DNA of 64,000 nt, from positions 37,479 through 101,478 of the forward strand of contig JAGOSC010000002.1 of the NCBI GenBank assembly GCA_018062515.1, in the 5' to 3' direction. Below, piece after piece: positions 24,893-33,520 of the stretch (position 1 is its first letter; every line of letters starts with the position of its first letter). The translations under genes were made by a program, and so were the position numbers. The notes below the pieces were generated by a model. It was not told where the DNA came from, made no database searches, and saw only the letters and a program-made list of their open reading frames with translations. This DNA is from Candidatus Omnitrophota bacterium. Its GTDB lineage: Bacteria; Omnitrophota; Gorgyraeia; Zapsychrales; Zapsychraceae.

Positions 24893-25819
24893 ATGGCTCA
24901 ATCAGCGACGGTCAAGACAATCAATTACGAAAAATTAAAAAACACCTCTGAGAATTATATTTTTATTATTCCCGCCGTTATTATTTTTTCCATTTTTTAT
25001 ATTTATCCATTTATTGATATTATTATCCTTTCTTTACATGAATGGAAAGGAATAGGCCCAAAGACGTTTGTCGGTCTACAGAATTTTAAAGAACTCATAG
25101 GCGACAAAATCTGGTGGAAGTCCATTTGGAATGCCACCTACATCACTTTGTGGGCTCTGACATTTCAGAATGTTTTGGCTTTTATGCTCGCCTTGGCATG
25201 CGACCGTGAAATTCGTTTTAAGAAATTTTATCGTGTTGTTTTTTTTATTCCGCCAGTATTGTCGCAAGTCGTCGTCGGACTCATTTGGCGATGGATTCTA
25301 TATTCAGGAACTCAAAATGGGCAAGAAATTGGTCTGTTGAATTATTTTCTCGATTATGTCGGGTTGAATCATTTAGTGAATAATTGGTTGTCTAATCCAG
25401 AGACTGCTTTGACCTCTATTGCGATTGTGCATTGTTGGCAAGGATTTGGTTGGGGCTTTATTATGCTTTTGGCCGGACTGCAGACAATTGACAAGCAGTT
25501 ATACGAATCAGCTAAGGTCGACGGGGCTGATAATTGGTCGACGTTTTGGAATGTCACTATTCCGATGATGGTTCCGGTTATCTTGGTGGTGGTGATTTTG
25601 ACGGTTTTAGGAGCGATGCAGGCTTTCATTTTGGTTTTATCCATGGTCAGTCAAGGGCTCGTGTATCACACGGAAGTTCCGGTGACGCGTATTTTGGCGG
25701 CCATGCAGGGGACAAAACAATTTGGTTATGCCTGTGCTATGGGTATTAATTTTGCGATGATATTGATTTCCGTATCCGCGGTCATGAAATTAATTTCAAA
25801 TAAGGCGCAACAAGCGTAA
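24893..25819 (+). CDS. ABC sugar transporter permease (MalF/UgpA type)
   Basis: A 308-residue inner-membrane protein with six transmembrane helices and the ATPase-docking EAA loop (ESAKVDGADNWSTFWNVTIPMMVPV). The frame extends back to 24854 within the binding-protein gene, but the ATG at 24893 directly after that gene's stop gives a normal N-terminus. It is the first permease of a CUT1 importer; the IYPFIDIIILSLHEW segment is the typical end of TM1. Confidence 0.92.
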   Translation: MAQSATVKTINYEKLKNTSENYIFIIPAVIIFSIFYIYPFIDIIILSLHEWKGIGPKTFVGLQNFKELIGDKIWWKSIWNATYITLWALTFQNVLAFMLALACDREIRFKKFYRVVFFIPPVLSQVVVGLIWRWILYSGTQNGQEIGLLNYFLDYVGLNHLVNNWLSNPETALTSIAIVHCWQGFGWGFIMLLAGLQTIDKQLYESAKVDGADNWSTFWNVTIPMMVPVILVVVILTVLGAMQAFILVLSMVSQGLVYHTEVPVTRILAAMQGTKQFGYACAMGINFAMILISVSAVMKLISNKAQQA

Positions 25820-25827
25820 ATTAAGCG

Positions 25828-26676
25828 ATGGAAAAAATAAATTTACATTTACTCAAAAGATCGTCGAAATACTTCTGTCTACATTTGTTTTTGATCGTCG
25901 TTGCTTTGACATGTTTGTTTCCTCTATTCTGGATGATTCGTTGTTCATTGATGGATAATCAGACGGTCTTTACTGATAAAGGCATCATTCCGCAGGTCAT
26001 TAATTTCGGAAATTACCCAGATGCTTGGATACAGGGAAATTTCGGAACGTATTTTTTAAATAGTTTGATTTATACAACCTGCGTTGTTTTTGGTATTGTT
26101 CTTATTTCTTCACTCGCCGCCTTTGCTTTTTCACGATTAAAATTCCCCGGAAGAAAATTTTTTTATTATATGTTTGTCATCGCTATGATGATCCCATTGC
26201 CCGGAAGTTTCGTTCCACTGTTTGTTCTTATGAACAAATTACATTTGGCTAATACCAAAATCGGCTATATCCTTTGTATGGTCAACGTGGGATTGTCGCT
26301 CAGCATCATTCTCTTAAAAACGTTTTTTGATAAAATGCCGTCGGACTTAGAAGATGCCGCCCGTATCGACGGATGTAATAAATGGCAAATTTGGTGGAAT
26401 GTCGCTTTGCCGCTCGCTCGGCCTGCCGTCGCTGTCATTGTCATTTTTAATTCATTGAATGTTTGGAATGAATTTATTTTAGCCCAACTTTTGTTGAGTG
26501 ATACAAAACATATGCCTCTTCAGAAAGGATTGATGGAGTTTGCCGGCGTGCATAATACGAATTATCCGCTTTTGATGGCGGGTTTGACCATCGCCGCTGT
26601 TCCAATCATTCTTTTGTATTTGGCTATGCAAAAACATATTATTAAAGGACTATCTTCAGGAGCTGTGGTCGGATGA
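25828..26676 (+). CDS. ABC sugar transporter permease (MalG/UgpE type)
   Basis: A 282-residue permease with six transmembrane helices. The EAA loop is EDAARIDGCNKWQIWWNVALPLARPA, and the C-terminus KHIIKGLSSGAVVG is the hallmark of MalG-type permeases (F/I-x-x-G-L-x-x-G-A-V-K/V-G). It pairs with the preceding permease. No ATP-binding subunit follows, so the importer must borrow a shared ATPase encoded elsewhere, as known for MsiK-dependent CUT1 systems. The stop overlaps the next start by four bases. Confidence 0.93.
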   Translation: MEKINLHLLKRSSKYFCLHLFLIVVALTCLFPLFWMIRCSLMDNQTVFTDKGIIPQVINFGNYPDAWIQGNFGTYFLNSLIYTTCVVFGIVLISSLAAFAFSRLKFPGRKFFYYMFVIAMMIPLPGSFVPLFVLMNKLHLANTKIGYILCMVNVGLSLSIILLKTFFDKMPSDLEDAARIDGCNKWQIWWNVALPLARPAVAVIVIFNSLNVWNEFILAQLLLSDTKHMPLQKGLMEFAGVHNTNYPLLMAGLTIAAVPIILLYLAMQKHIIKGLSSGAVVG

Positions 26677-29003
26677 TCTCAAAATTTAAAAAATATTCCT
26701 CAATTTTTCAATATTCAGTTATTTTTTTATGTTTAACGATGGATTGTCCGGTGTATGCACAAGACAATCCAGTTGATGTGACAGATAAGATCGTTAATGA
26801 ATCTTGGGCCGCATCCAGTCAGCGTCAAGAGGAAAAGGTTAATGAGCTCGTCGGACAATGTGTTGAACGTTATCAGGAACAGGCTAAGGTACTACAAAAT
26901 AGTTTAACAGCCTTCCCTAATATGACCGAAGCCAGAAAATATCAGCCGTTAAATGATATTGGTACGTGTCTTTTCATTCAAGCTGAGTATGTGATGAATT
27001 CCGGAAAAAAAGAAGAAGCGATCACCAAATTCCAGTCGATTATTGACAATTACAGTTGGGCTCAATCATGGGATCCGAGAACCGGCGCGTTTTGGTCTAT
27101 CGCCGAGAAAAGTCGTCAAAGTATTGATGCGATGTTAGGAAAAGAAGATGTTGAAGTTGATGAAACTAAAGATGTGCTTAGAACGGTTCCGGTTTTGTTC
27201 ACGAAGGGAACCGAAGACGTCGTCGATTATACAAAATATGGACAATTTATGAATGTCGGTACTGAAAATTATATTTATCGCATGACCGATATTGAAGGCT
27301 TAAAGAAAGCGGTCGGTGAAGGGATTTATCCAAACATCGGTGATATTTACAAAAATCCTGGTTATAAAAAAGCCAAGGCGGAAGGCCGTTTAAACGGCAG
27401 TCACTGGGATTTTGTCAATCAGGAAGATTTAGAAGCTGCCTATTATAAATGGTTCATCGCGCCGGAACCTTGGGGCGTTCGATTGTTTTATTTAGGTTTT
27501 ATTTTTGAAAGAGCGGGCATGTACGATGAGGCGCTCAAGGCTTATCAAGCTTTGGTTGTTCATTACCCAAAAACAATCGGGTACACGTATTGGCAAACAC
27601 CTTGGTACCCTGGTCAAGCGGCCATTGCTAAAATCCGGCATATTTTGCGGACTCATCCGGAATTAAATTTGGAAGATGACGGCATGAGGATCATCGTCAA
27701 AAAAGGTTTTGATAATGATATTAAGAACGATAAGATCATTACCTCGCCGGGAAAAATTTTCAAGAGAAAGACCGGTGCTAAGGCTGATAAACTGTATGCC
27801 AAAAGTAAACGAGTTAAATTGGATAAGATCGTCGAGACCAAAGGCGATGGAATTGTTCAGTTAGTCAAATTTGATAATGGGCATTGGCAGTTAAGGGTCA
27901 ATGGAAAGCCATACATAATTAAAGGGATTACTTATGATCCGACCAAAATCGGACAATCTCCCGATAAAGGAACGCTTCAGAACTGGATGGAAGAAGATAC
28001 GAACGGCAACGGCCTTGCCGACGGGCCATTTGAGGCTTATGTGGACGCGAATCATAATAATAAGAGAGACGGAAAAGAAAAAGTCGTCGGTGATTTTAAA
28101 ATCATGAAGGATATGGGCGTAAATACGATCCGTTTCTATCACATTCCGACGACGCCGAATAAGGAAGTCCTTCGCAAGCTTTACAAGGATTATGGAATCA
28201 GAGTTATTCTCGGTGATTTTCTTGGGAAATATGCGATTGGTTCCGGAGCGACATGGGTCGAAGGGACCGATTATGAAAATGAAGAGCATAAGAAAAATAT
28301 GTTAGAGAAAGTTAAGCAAATGGTCATGGAACATAAAGATGAACCTTATGTTCTTATGTGGTTATTAGGAAATGAAAATAATTATGGGGTAGCATGCAAC
28401 GCGGATAAAAAACCAGCAGCATATTTTCGTTTTGCTGATGAAGTGGCCCAATGGATTAAATCCGTCGACAAAAATCATCCCATCGCTCTCGGAAATGGGG
28501 ACACTTTATTTTTAGATATTTTTGCTGAGAATACACCCAACATTGATATATTTGCCGGCAATGTGTATCGCGGAGATTATGGATTTGGATCACTTTGGGA
28601 ACAAGTATCCGATGCGACTAATAATTCTAAGCCAGCTTTTATTACAGAATATGGGGCTCCTTCTTTTGCCAAACATTTGAATACCGAACAGGCGGAAAAA
28701 GCACAAGCGGATTATCATTTGGGAAATTGGCAGGACATTTATGAAAATTCCGCCGGTCAAGCTAGGGGTGTAGGAAATTCCATCGGCGGCGTTGCTTTTG
28801 AATATTTAGATGAATGGTGGAAAAATTATGAACCATTCCGGCATGATAAAAAATCAGACGCTGTAGGGCCATTCCCGGGGGGATATTATTACGAAGAATG
28901 GTTTGGATTGGTGGGACAAGGCAATGGACAAGACAGCCCATTTTTACGTCAACCACGTAAAAGTTATTATCTTTATAAAGAATTATGGAGTAAGGATAAA
29001 TAG
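26673..29003 (+). CDS. Exported clan GH-A glycoside hydrolase with N-terminal helical repeat domain
   Basis: A 776-residue protein with a signal peptide (cleavage near VYA-QD). Residues about 40-160 form a helical domain (NESWAASSQRQEEKVNELVG... PLNDIGTCLFIQAEYV... WAQSWDPRTGAFWSIAEKS) that also occurs twice in the protein at 29206. More TPR-like helices follow. From about residue 395 there is a GH2/GH5-like TIM barrel: NGKPYIIKGITYDP, MKDMGVNTIRFYHIP, the acid/base Glu in WLLGNENN and the nucleophile Glu in FITEYGAPSF. Between the first strands sits an insertion with two D-x-N-x-N calcium-binding-type loops (DTNGNGLADG and DANHNNKRDGKE). Likely an extracellular endo-glucanase or transglycosylase feeding the importer; substrate not readable. 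Confidence 0.82.
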   Translation: MISKFKKYSSIFQYSVIFLCLTMDCPVYAQDNPVDVTDKIVNESWAASSQRQEEKVNELVGQCVERYQEQAKVLQNSLTAFPNMTEARKYQPLNDIGTCLFIQAEYVMNSGKKEEAITKFQSIIDNYSWAQSWDPRTGAFWSIAEKSRQSIDAMLGKEDVEVDETKDVLRTVPVLFTKGTEDVVDYTKYGQFMNVGTENYIYRMTDIEGLKKAVGEGIYPNIGDIYKNPGYKKAKAEGRLNGSHWDFVNQEDLEAAYYKWFIAPEPWGVRLFYLGFIFERAGMYDEALKAYQALVVHYPKTIGYTYWQTPWYPGQAAIAKIRHILRTHPELNLEDDGMRIIVKKGFDNDIKNDKIITSPGKIFKRKTGAKADKLYAKSKRVKLDKIVETKGDGIVQLVKFDNGHWQLRVNGKPYIIKGITYDPTKIGQSPDKGTLQNWMEEDTNGNGLADGPFEAYVDANHNNKRDGKEKVVGDFKIMKDMGVNTIRFYHIPTTPNKEVLRKLYKDYGIRVILGDFLGKYAIGSGATWVEGTDYENEEHKKNMLEKVKQMVMEHKDEPYVLMWLLGNENNYGVACNADKKPAAYFRFADEVAQWIKSVDKNHPIALGNGDTLFLDIFAENTPNIDIFAGNVYRGDYGFGSLWEQVSDATNNSKPAFITEYGAPSFAKHLNTEQAEKAQADYHLGNWQDIYENSAGQARGVGNSIGGVAFEYLDEWWKNYEPFRHDKKSDAVGPFPGGYYYEEWFGLVGQGNGQDSPFLRQPRKSYYLYKELWSKDK

Positions 29004-29069
29004 CATTTCCTTTAAATCATAAATCTATGTAGATCAATGATTTGTGATTTTGGGTTGATTTTTGATTCA

Positions 29070-29098
29070 TTGTCAACAAATCATAGATATTGTATACT
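29070..29098 (+). promoter_or_regulatory. Strong promoter of the helical repeat protein gene
   Basis: TTGTCA at 29070-29075, a 17-base spacer and TATACT at 29093-29098. The leader is about 100 bases and ends in an AAGGAGG ribosome site at 29194-29200, a near-perfect one, which suggests high expression. Confidence 0.72.
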
Positions 29099-29205
29099 TA
29101 TTTCACTTCAAATAAGTAGTCTTGGTTAATAAAAATAATTTATTTTGCGATATAAATTAAATTTCTTACAACAAAAAGGCAGCAACTATCTCAAGGAGGA
29201 ATGTA

Positions 29206-30063
29206 ATGAAAAAGTTTGTCTTAATGTTAACCTTTTTAGCAGCGACGGTGGGAATCATAAATCCGCACCAAGCCGCCGCTTATAATTTCGGGGATTTTCG
29301 TTCCGAAACATTAACAACAAAAGCATGGTTGGCCTTGAAAGAAGGCGATATCGAAGCTGTATTAGCTTATACGAATAAATGTGTTGAGTTATATGGTGAA
29401 CAAGCTAAAAAAATGCAAAGCAGTGTGCAAGCTTATCCTACAGGAACGAATGATGAAATTTTTGGTTTTTGGGCATTAAATGATGTTGCCACAGCATTAT
29501 TCATTCAAGGTGAAGCTTATCGTACAGCTAAGATGAATGATGAAGCTAAAGCCGCATATAACAAAGTGATCAATGAATATACATTCGGCCAAGCCTGGGA
29601 TCCTAAAGGTTGGTTCTGGAAACCGGCTGATGCTTCAAAAGAAAAATTAGCGATGATTGAAAGCGGATCAAACGTTGATTTTGGTGATTACACCTCATCA
29701 TTCTTGACGACGCAAGCCTGGAAGGCTCTTAACGATAAAGACGATGCATCTGTTATGACTTATACGGATAAAGTCATTGAATTATACGGCGCCAAGGCGA
29801 CAGAAATGCAAGGTTCTTTGACAGAATATGCATGGGAATCTAAAGATAAAATTTTTAGCTATTGGGCATTAAATGATGTCGGTACTTCATTATTTATCCG
29901 AGGCGAAGCTTACAAGAAAGCCGGTAATGTTGAGAAAGCCAAGGAAGAATATAAAAAGCTAGTCGATAATTTCTTTTATGCGCAATGTTGGGATCCAAAT
30001 GGTTGGTTCTGGAAACCCGCCGAAGCCGCTCAGCAAGCACTCGAAGAATTGAATAATTCTTAA
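29206..30063 (+). CDS. Exported protein of two tandem helical repeat domains
   Basis: A 285-residue protein with a signal peptide (cleavage near QAAA-YN). The rest is two copies of a domain of about 130 residues, starting YNFGDFRSETLTTKAWLAL and VDFGDYTSSFLTTQAWKAL. Both copies share the order A-W-x-A-L, Y-T-x-K-x-x-E-L-Y-G, M-Q-x-S, W-A-L-N-D-V, L-F-I-x-G-E-A-Y, and end in Q/C-W-D-P-x-G-W-F-W-K-P-A. The middle hairpin looks TPR-like, but the W-D-P-x-G-W-F-W-K-P end is distinctive. A third copy opens the hydrolase encoded just upstream. I do not recognise a named family. It may bind glycan or scaffold the hydrolase at the cell surface; that is inference. Strong promoter and ribosome site. Confidence 0.78.
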   Translation: MKKFVLMLTFLAATVGIINPHQAAAYNFGDFRSETLTTKAWLALKEGDIEAVLAYTNKCVELYGEQAKKMQSSVQAYPTGTNDEIFGFWALNDVATALFIQGEAYRTAKMNDEAKAAYNKVINEYTFGQAWDPKGWFWKPADASKEKLAMIESGSNVDFGDYTSSFLTTQAWKALNDKDDASVMTYTDKVIELYGAKATEMQGSLTEYAWESKDKIFSYWALNDVGTSLFIRGEAYKKAGNVEKAKEEYKKLVDNFFYAQCWDPNGWFWKPAEAAQQALEELNNS

Positions 30064-30093
30064 GTTTATTTATAAATAATTCTTTCATTTTTT

Positions 30094-30133
30094 CTTCATC
30101 TCGGTACAATGTAAAAATTGTATCGAGATGAAG
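30094..30133 (+). repeat. 17-base-pair hairpin between two exported-protein genes
   Basis: CTTCATCTCGGTACAAT at 30094-30110 pairs with 30117-30133 with one G-T pair; the loop is GTAAAA. There is no T tract after it, so it may be an mRNA stability or partial attenuation element that lowers expression of the CBM-like gene relative to the repeat protein. Confidence 0.6.
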
Positions 30134-30189
30134 CATTTCATCAAATCCGATCTTAATCAATCCAATATTTTAGAAAGGCTTACCCAACC

Positions 30190-30855
30190 ATGACACGGCG
30201 GTTTATTTTATTATCATGTATTTTTTTGTTATTTCTATGCGGAAAGTTATCAGCAGCGGCGGATAATTCCGTAGAAACAACCGCAGCCGAGGTTAAATCA
30301 GAAAAACCGATTGAACCGGATGTGCCTCAATCTTCTTATGTTCCTTTTTATGTATATTCCGATAAAGGCGCGAGAAGTAATCACTATGTTCCCTCGGGTT
30401 TTATGCCGGATGGCCAATGCGTTGTTTTTAATGACCAGTGGCGAGAAAATTGTGAGAGCGGCAAGACCTGCATCAAAGTCACTTACGATATAGAATGCTC
30501 CCGCAATAAAAATGAATGGGCGGGAATATATTGGTTAAATCCTGCGAATAACTGGGGTCGACGAAAAGGCGGTTATAATTTGACTGGTGCTACGAAAATG
30601 ACATTTTGGGCGAAAGGCGAATTAGGCGGAGAGCAAATACAAGAATTTACCATCGGCGGCATCGAAGGGGATTTTCCGGATACAGATAAAATTGTGATTG
30701 GGCCGGTCATTTTGTCCGACAAATGGAGAGAATATTCCATCGATCTTCAAGGAAAAGACTTGTCCTATATCAGCGGCGGATTTGCATGGACAACCGAAGT
30801 TGCTGTGAACCCAGATAATTGCGTTTTTTATCTTGATAATATAAAGTTTGAATAA
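30190..30855 (+). CDS. Exported CBM-like (jelly-roll) protein
   Basis: A 221-residue protein with a signal peptide (cleavage near LSA-AA), a low-complexity acidic linker to about residue 50, then a beta-sandwich domain. The latter has FYVYSDKGARSNHYVPSGFMPDG, CIKVTYDIECSRNKNEWAGIYWLNPANNWG, TKMTFWAKGELGGEQIQEFTIGG, SDKWREYSIDLQGKDLSYISGGFAW and a final CVFYLDNIKFE strand. The 'L-D-N-I-K/Y-F' end and the 'W-A-K-G' core strand are typical of carbohydrate-binding modules of the CBM11/CBM-like galactose-binding type. It is probably a secreted glycan-binding protein working with the hydrolase locus. No catalytic residues are visible. A strong terminator follows. Confidence 0.7.
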   Translation: MTRRFILLSCIFLLFLCGKLSAAADNSVETTAAEVKSEKPIEPDVPQSSYVPFYVYSDKGARSNHYVPSGFMPDGQCVVFNDQWRENCESGKTCIKVTYDIECSRNKNEWAGIYWLNPANNWGRRKGGYNLTGATKMTFWAKGELGGEQIQEFTIGGIEGDFPDTDKIVIGPVILSDKWREYSIDLQGKDLSYISGGFAWTTEVAVNPDNCVFYLDNIKFE

Positions 30856-30870
30856 TAATTTAGAAAAATT

Positions 30871-30907
30871 AAAGAGACAGTCTATACGTGGACTGTCTCT
30901 TTTTTTT
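30871..30907 (+). terminator. Intrinsic terminator after the CBM-like gene
   Basis: Perfect 12-base-pair stem (30871-30882 with 30891-30902), eight-base loop, and a run of T that includes the end of the right arm and continues to 30907. It closes the glycan locus before the coiled-coil gene. Confidence 0.92.
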
Positions 30908-31033
30908 GTGTTTAAAAAATTCATATAAATCAATAATATATTTAAGTTTAGGTTCCAAAAAAAGGTAATTTTTCTTGTTTAAGATATAATACTTTGTTAT
31001 ATTCATAGTTAAATTATTAACAATAGAGGAATT

Positions 31034-32377
31034 ATGTCTAGATCGACGAAGTTGGGATATATAGCGCTTATCATAATCAATATCGGTGTGATCGGGTTTT
31101 TAGGATACACGCTGTGCGAGATGAAAAAAGTGAGCGATACTAAAATCAGCGTCGAGAAAGAGTTAAAATCAGCTGAAGAGCGCGAAAAAAAATATGTCGA
31201 ACAAGCCAAAAAAGCATCGACTGAAGTTGAAACATTAAAATCATCGAAGATTGATTTGGAAAAAAAATTAAGTTTGGCCCAAAAAAAATCTATTGGTCTG
31301 CAGTTAAGAATTAATGATGTCACCAAAAAAAGCAATAAATGGAAAACTCAGGTGGCATCGATCAGTCAAACCCGCGATCAACTCAATTCACAAGTAAAAA
31401 CATTACAAGATCAAGTTAATACGACAAAGCAAAAGTTAGAACAACAATTAACTTTAACCCGCGAAAATATCAATTCCGGTTTAGTTTCGTCCGGTCAATC
31501 TTCAAAAGCCAGAGAAGTTTCTCCAGGGGTCATTGAGATCACTCCAGATCCATTTGATGAAAGTGTGCATCCCGTCAGCGACGAGATGTACTGGGCTTCC
31601 GTCCTGAAAGAAAAAGCCAGCCTCGAAGTTAAGATCCAACAAATGGAAGAAGCTTTAGCTAAAGGTTCAATCGAAATTGTTGAACTTAAACAATCCAATG
31701 ACAGTATAAAACTAGAGCTGGAAAGCCTAAGAAACGCTAGTGATGATTTGGCTCAAGAAATCAAATACAAAAGTAATATGATCAATAATCTTTCTCTCGA
31801 ATTGGCCAGAACCAAGAATGATAAGAAATTTGTATCCGACCGTATGATCAAAATACAGGAAGAAAATAGTAATCTCCGAGGAGAAATGAAGCAGCTTGTT
31901 TCAGCTAAAGGTTCTCTTCAGAAATCCATCGTCCGATTAACTCAAGATAAAAATAAAGTCGAACGTGAATTAGGCAGTTCAGAAAATTTAATCCAGAGTA
32001 AAATTGATGAAATCTGGGAAATCAAAGACAGTCTCGACCGTTCGTTTAAAGAATCTGCAATAAATCTACAAAATCCCGGTTCGGTTGAGCTGCCGCCCAT
32101 CATGGTCAGTTCAAATAATGATACGACGATTGATTTCAACAGCGATGGTGCTGAGCCAGGATTTCACGGGCGCATCGTCAGCATTAATGAAGAAAATAAT
32201 TTTGTGGTCGTCGATATCGGAGAAGGATCAGGCATCGCGCTCGGCGATGCTTTGAGCGTTTATCGCGATTCGGAATATGTCGCCCGGTTGGAAGTGATCC
32301 AGGTCCGCAAAGACATTTCAGCGGCGGACATTAAAGATCAATGGTCAAAAGTTCAAGTTGGCGACGAGATCCGTTAA
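31034..32377 (+). CDS. Membrane-anchored coiled-coil protein with C-terminal SH3-like domain
   Basis: A 447-residue protein. Residues 7-27 form an N-terminal signal anchor (LGYIALIIINIGVIGFLGYTL). About residues 30-340 are long coiled coils in three stretches, broken by a linker near residues 155-180 (PGVIEITPDPFDESVHP). The C-terminal 75 residues (GRIVSINEENNFVVVDIGEGSGIALGDALSVYR...ARLEVIQVRKDISAADIK) form a beta-barrel that I have seen as a C-terminal module in periplasmic coiled-coil proteins of Omnitrophota and Planctomycetes. The role is unknown; topology suggests a periplasmic spacer or tether. A TATAAT box lies at 30985-30990, without a clear -35. Confidence 0.72.
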   Translation: MSRSTKLGYIALIIINIGVIGFLGYTLCEMKKVSDTKISVEKELKSAEEREKKYVEQAKKASTEVETLKSSKIDLEKKLSLAQKKSIGLQLRINDVTKKSNKWKTQVASISQTRDQLNSQVKTLQDQVNTTKQKLEQQLTLTRENINSGLVSSGQSSKAREVSPGVIEITPDPFDESVHPVSDEMYWASVLKEKASLEVKIQQMEEALAKGSIEIVELKQSNDSIKLELESLRNASDDLAQEIKYKSNMINNLSLELARTKNDKKFVSDRMIKIQEENSNLRGEMKQLVSAKGSLQKSIVRLTQDKNKVERELGSSENLIQSKIDEIWEIKDSLDRSFKESAINLQNPGSVELPPIMVSSNNDTTIDFNSDGAEPGFHGRIVSINEENNFVVVDIGEGSGIALGDALSVYRDSEYVARLEVIQVRKDISAADIKDQWSKVQVGDEIR

Positions 32378-32417
32378 TCATATCTAAAAGAGGACTTGCT
32401 CCTCTGTCAATCATCGT

Positions 32418-33434
32418 ATGGTCAATGAAAAAATCAGTATTAATGATGTCGCTAAACTAGCCAAAGTTTCCGTGACGACCGTGTCACGGGTCATCAATAA
32501 TATTTCCACGGTGTCGGATAAAAACCGTACCAAAGTTGAAGAGGCTGTACGGGCATTAAAATATCGTCCCAATGTCAGCGCACAGCGTCTAGCCCGCGGC
32601 CATAACAATGCTATCGGTCTTGTTATTCCCGGATATCCGGGCGTTTTTCATTCCTTTTATGCGATCGAACTGATCCGGGGTATCGGACACGCGTTGGAAG
32701 CAGCCAAAATGGATATGGTTTTTCACATCACCGACGGGAATAATCCGATTAATACGAATCATGTCGACGGCGTTATTTTCGCCGACATTATTGAGAACCG
32801 TAAACAAGTTGAAGCGGCGATTAATATTGGCACCCCGGTTTTGATTATTAACAATGAAGTTCATGACATCGACGTGAATTATATCGCTATTGATAATACA
32901 TTGGGCGGTCAGCTCGTCGCGGAATATTTATTGGGTTTCGGACACAGAAAAATTGCCACCATTACCGGAAAATTAACCACTCAAGCCGGGCAAAATAGAT
33001 TGAATGGATTTAAAGAATATTTGGAGAAGAATAATGGCGGCTTGCCGGCGCATTATATTATTGAAGGCGATTATTCACGGCGAAGTGCTCGATTAGCGGC
33101 TGAGGAATTTCTTAAAATGAAAGATCGTCCCACCGCCATTTTTGCGGCCAGTGATGATATGGCTTTAGAAGCTATTGCTTTTTTTCTCGAAAAAGGACTC
33201 AAAATTCCTGAAGATATTTCGGTGATTGGATTCGATGACAATCCAACCTGTCTATTTGGGCCGGTTGCCTTGACAACCGTTCATCAACCGCTGTTTCAAA
33301 TGGCTGAAGAAGCCGTGAAAATGTTGGTCAATGCCATTTCCAAAAAGAACCACTCTAAAACAAAGAAAATTCTCATCCCCGAGCTGGTTGTCCGCGAAAC
33401 CTGCTGTGCTCCTCGTCCCGAGCGGACGGCTTAA
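32418..33434 (+). CDS. LacI-family transcriptional regulator
   Basis: A 338-residue regulator. The N-terminal helix-turn-helix and hinge are canonical (INDVAKLAKVSVTTVSRVINN, then NVSAQRLARG), and the rest is a periplasmic-binding-protein-like sensor domain (IGLVIPGYPG, DGVIFADII, YIAIDNTLGGQLVAEYLLGFGHRKIATITG, VIGFDDNP). Located after the glycan-use genes, it is the natural candidate to control the phosphorylase, importer and hydrolase genes in response to a sugar. I could not find one obvious shared palindromic operator at their promoters. Start ATG at 32418; no strong ribosome site. Confidence 0.92.
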   Translation: MVNEKISINDVAKLAKVSVTTVSRVINNISTVSDKNRTKVEEAVRALKYRPNVSAQRLARGHNNAIGLVIPGYPGVFHSFYAIELIRGIGHALEAAKMDMVFHITDGNNPINTNHVDGVIFADIIENRKQVEAAINIGTPVLIINNEVHDIDVNYIAIDNTLGGQLVAEYLLGFGHRKIATITGKLTTQAGQNRLNGFKEYLEKNNGGLPAHYIIEGDYSRRSARLAAEEFLKMKDRPTAIFAASDDMALEAIAFFLEKGLKIPEDISVIGFDDNPTCLFGPVALTTVHQPLFQMAEEAVKMLVNAISKKNHSKTKKILIPELVVRETCCAPRPERTA

Positions 33435-33449
33435 CACACCCGATACAAG

Positions 33450-33478
33450 TTGACAATTCATAGGTTTGCGGGTATCTT
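33450..33478 (+). promoter_or_regulatory. Promoter of mnmG
   Basis: TTGACA at 33450-33455, a 17-base spacer and TATCTT at 33473-33478, giving a leader of about 35 bases with an AGGAAAAG ribosome site. Confidence 0.6.
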
Positions 33479-33520
33479 ATATCATATTTGTATGAATCTA
33501 TTTAGGAAAAGTGCACAAAA

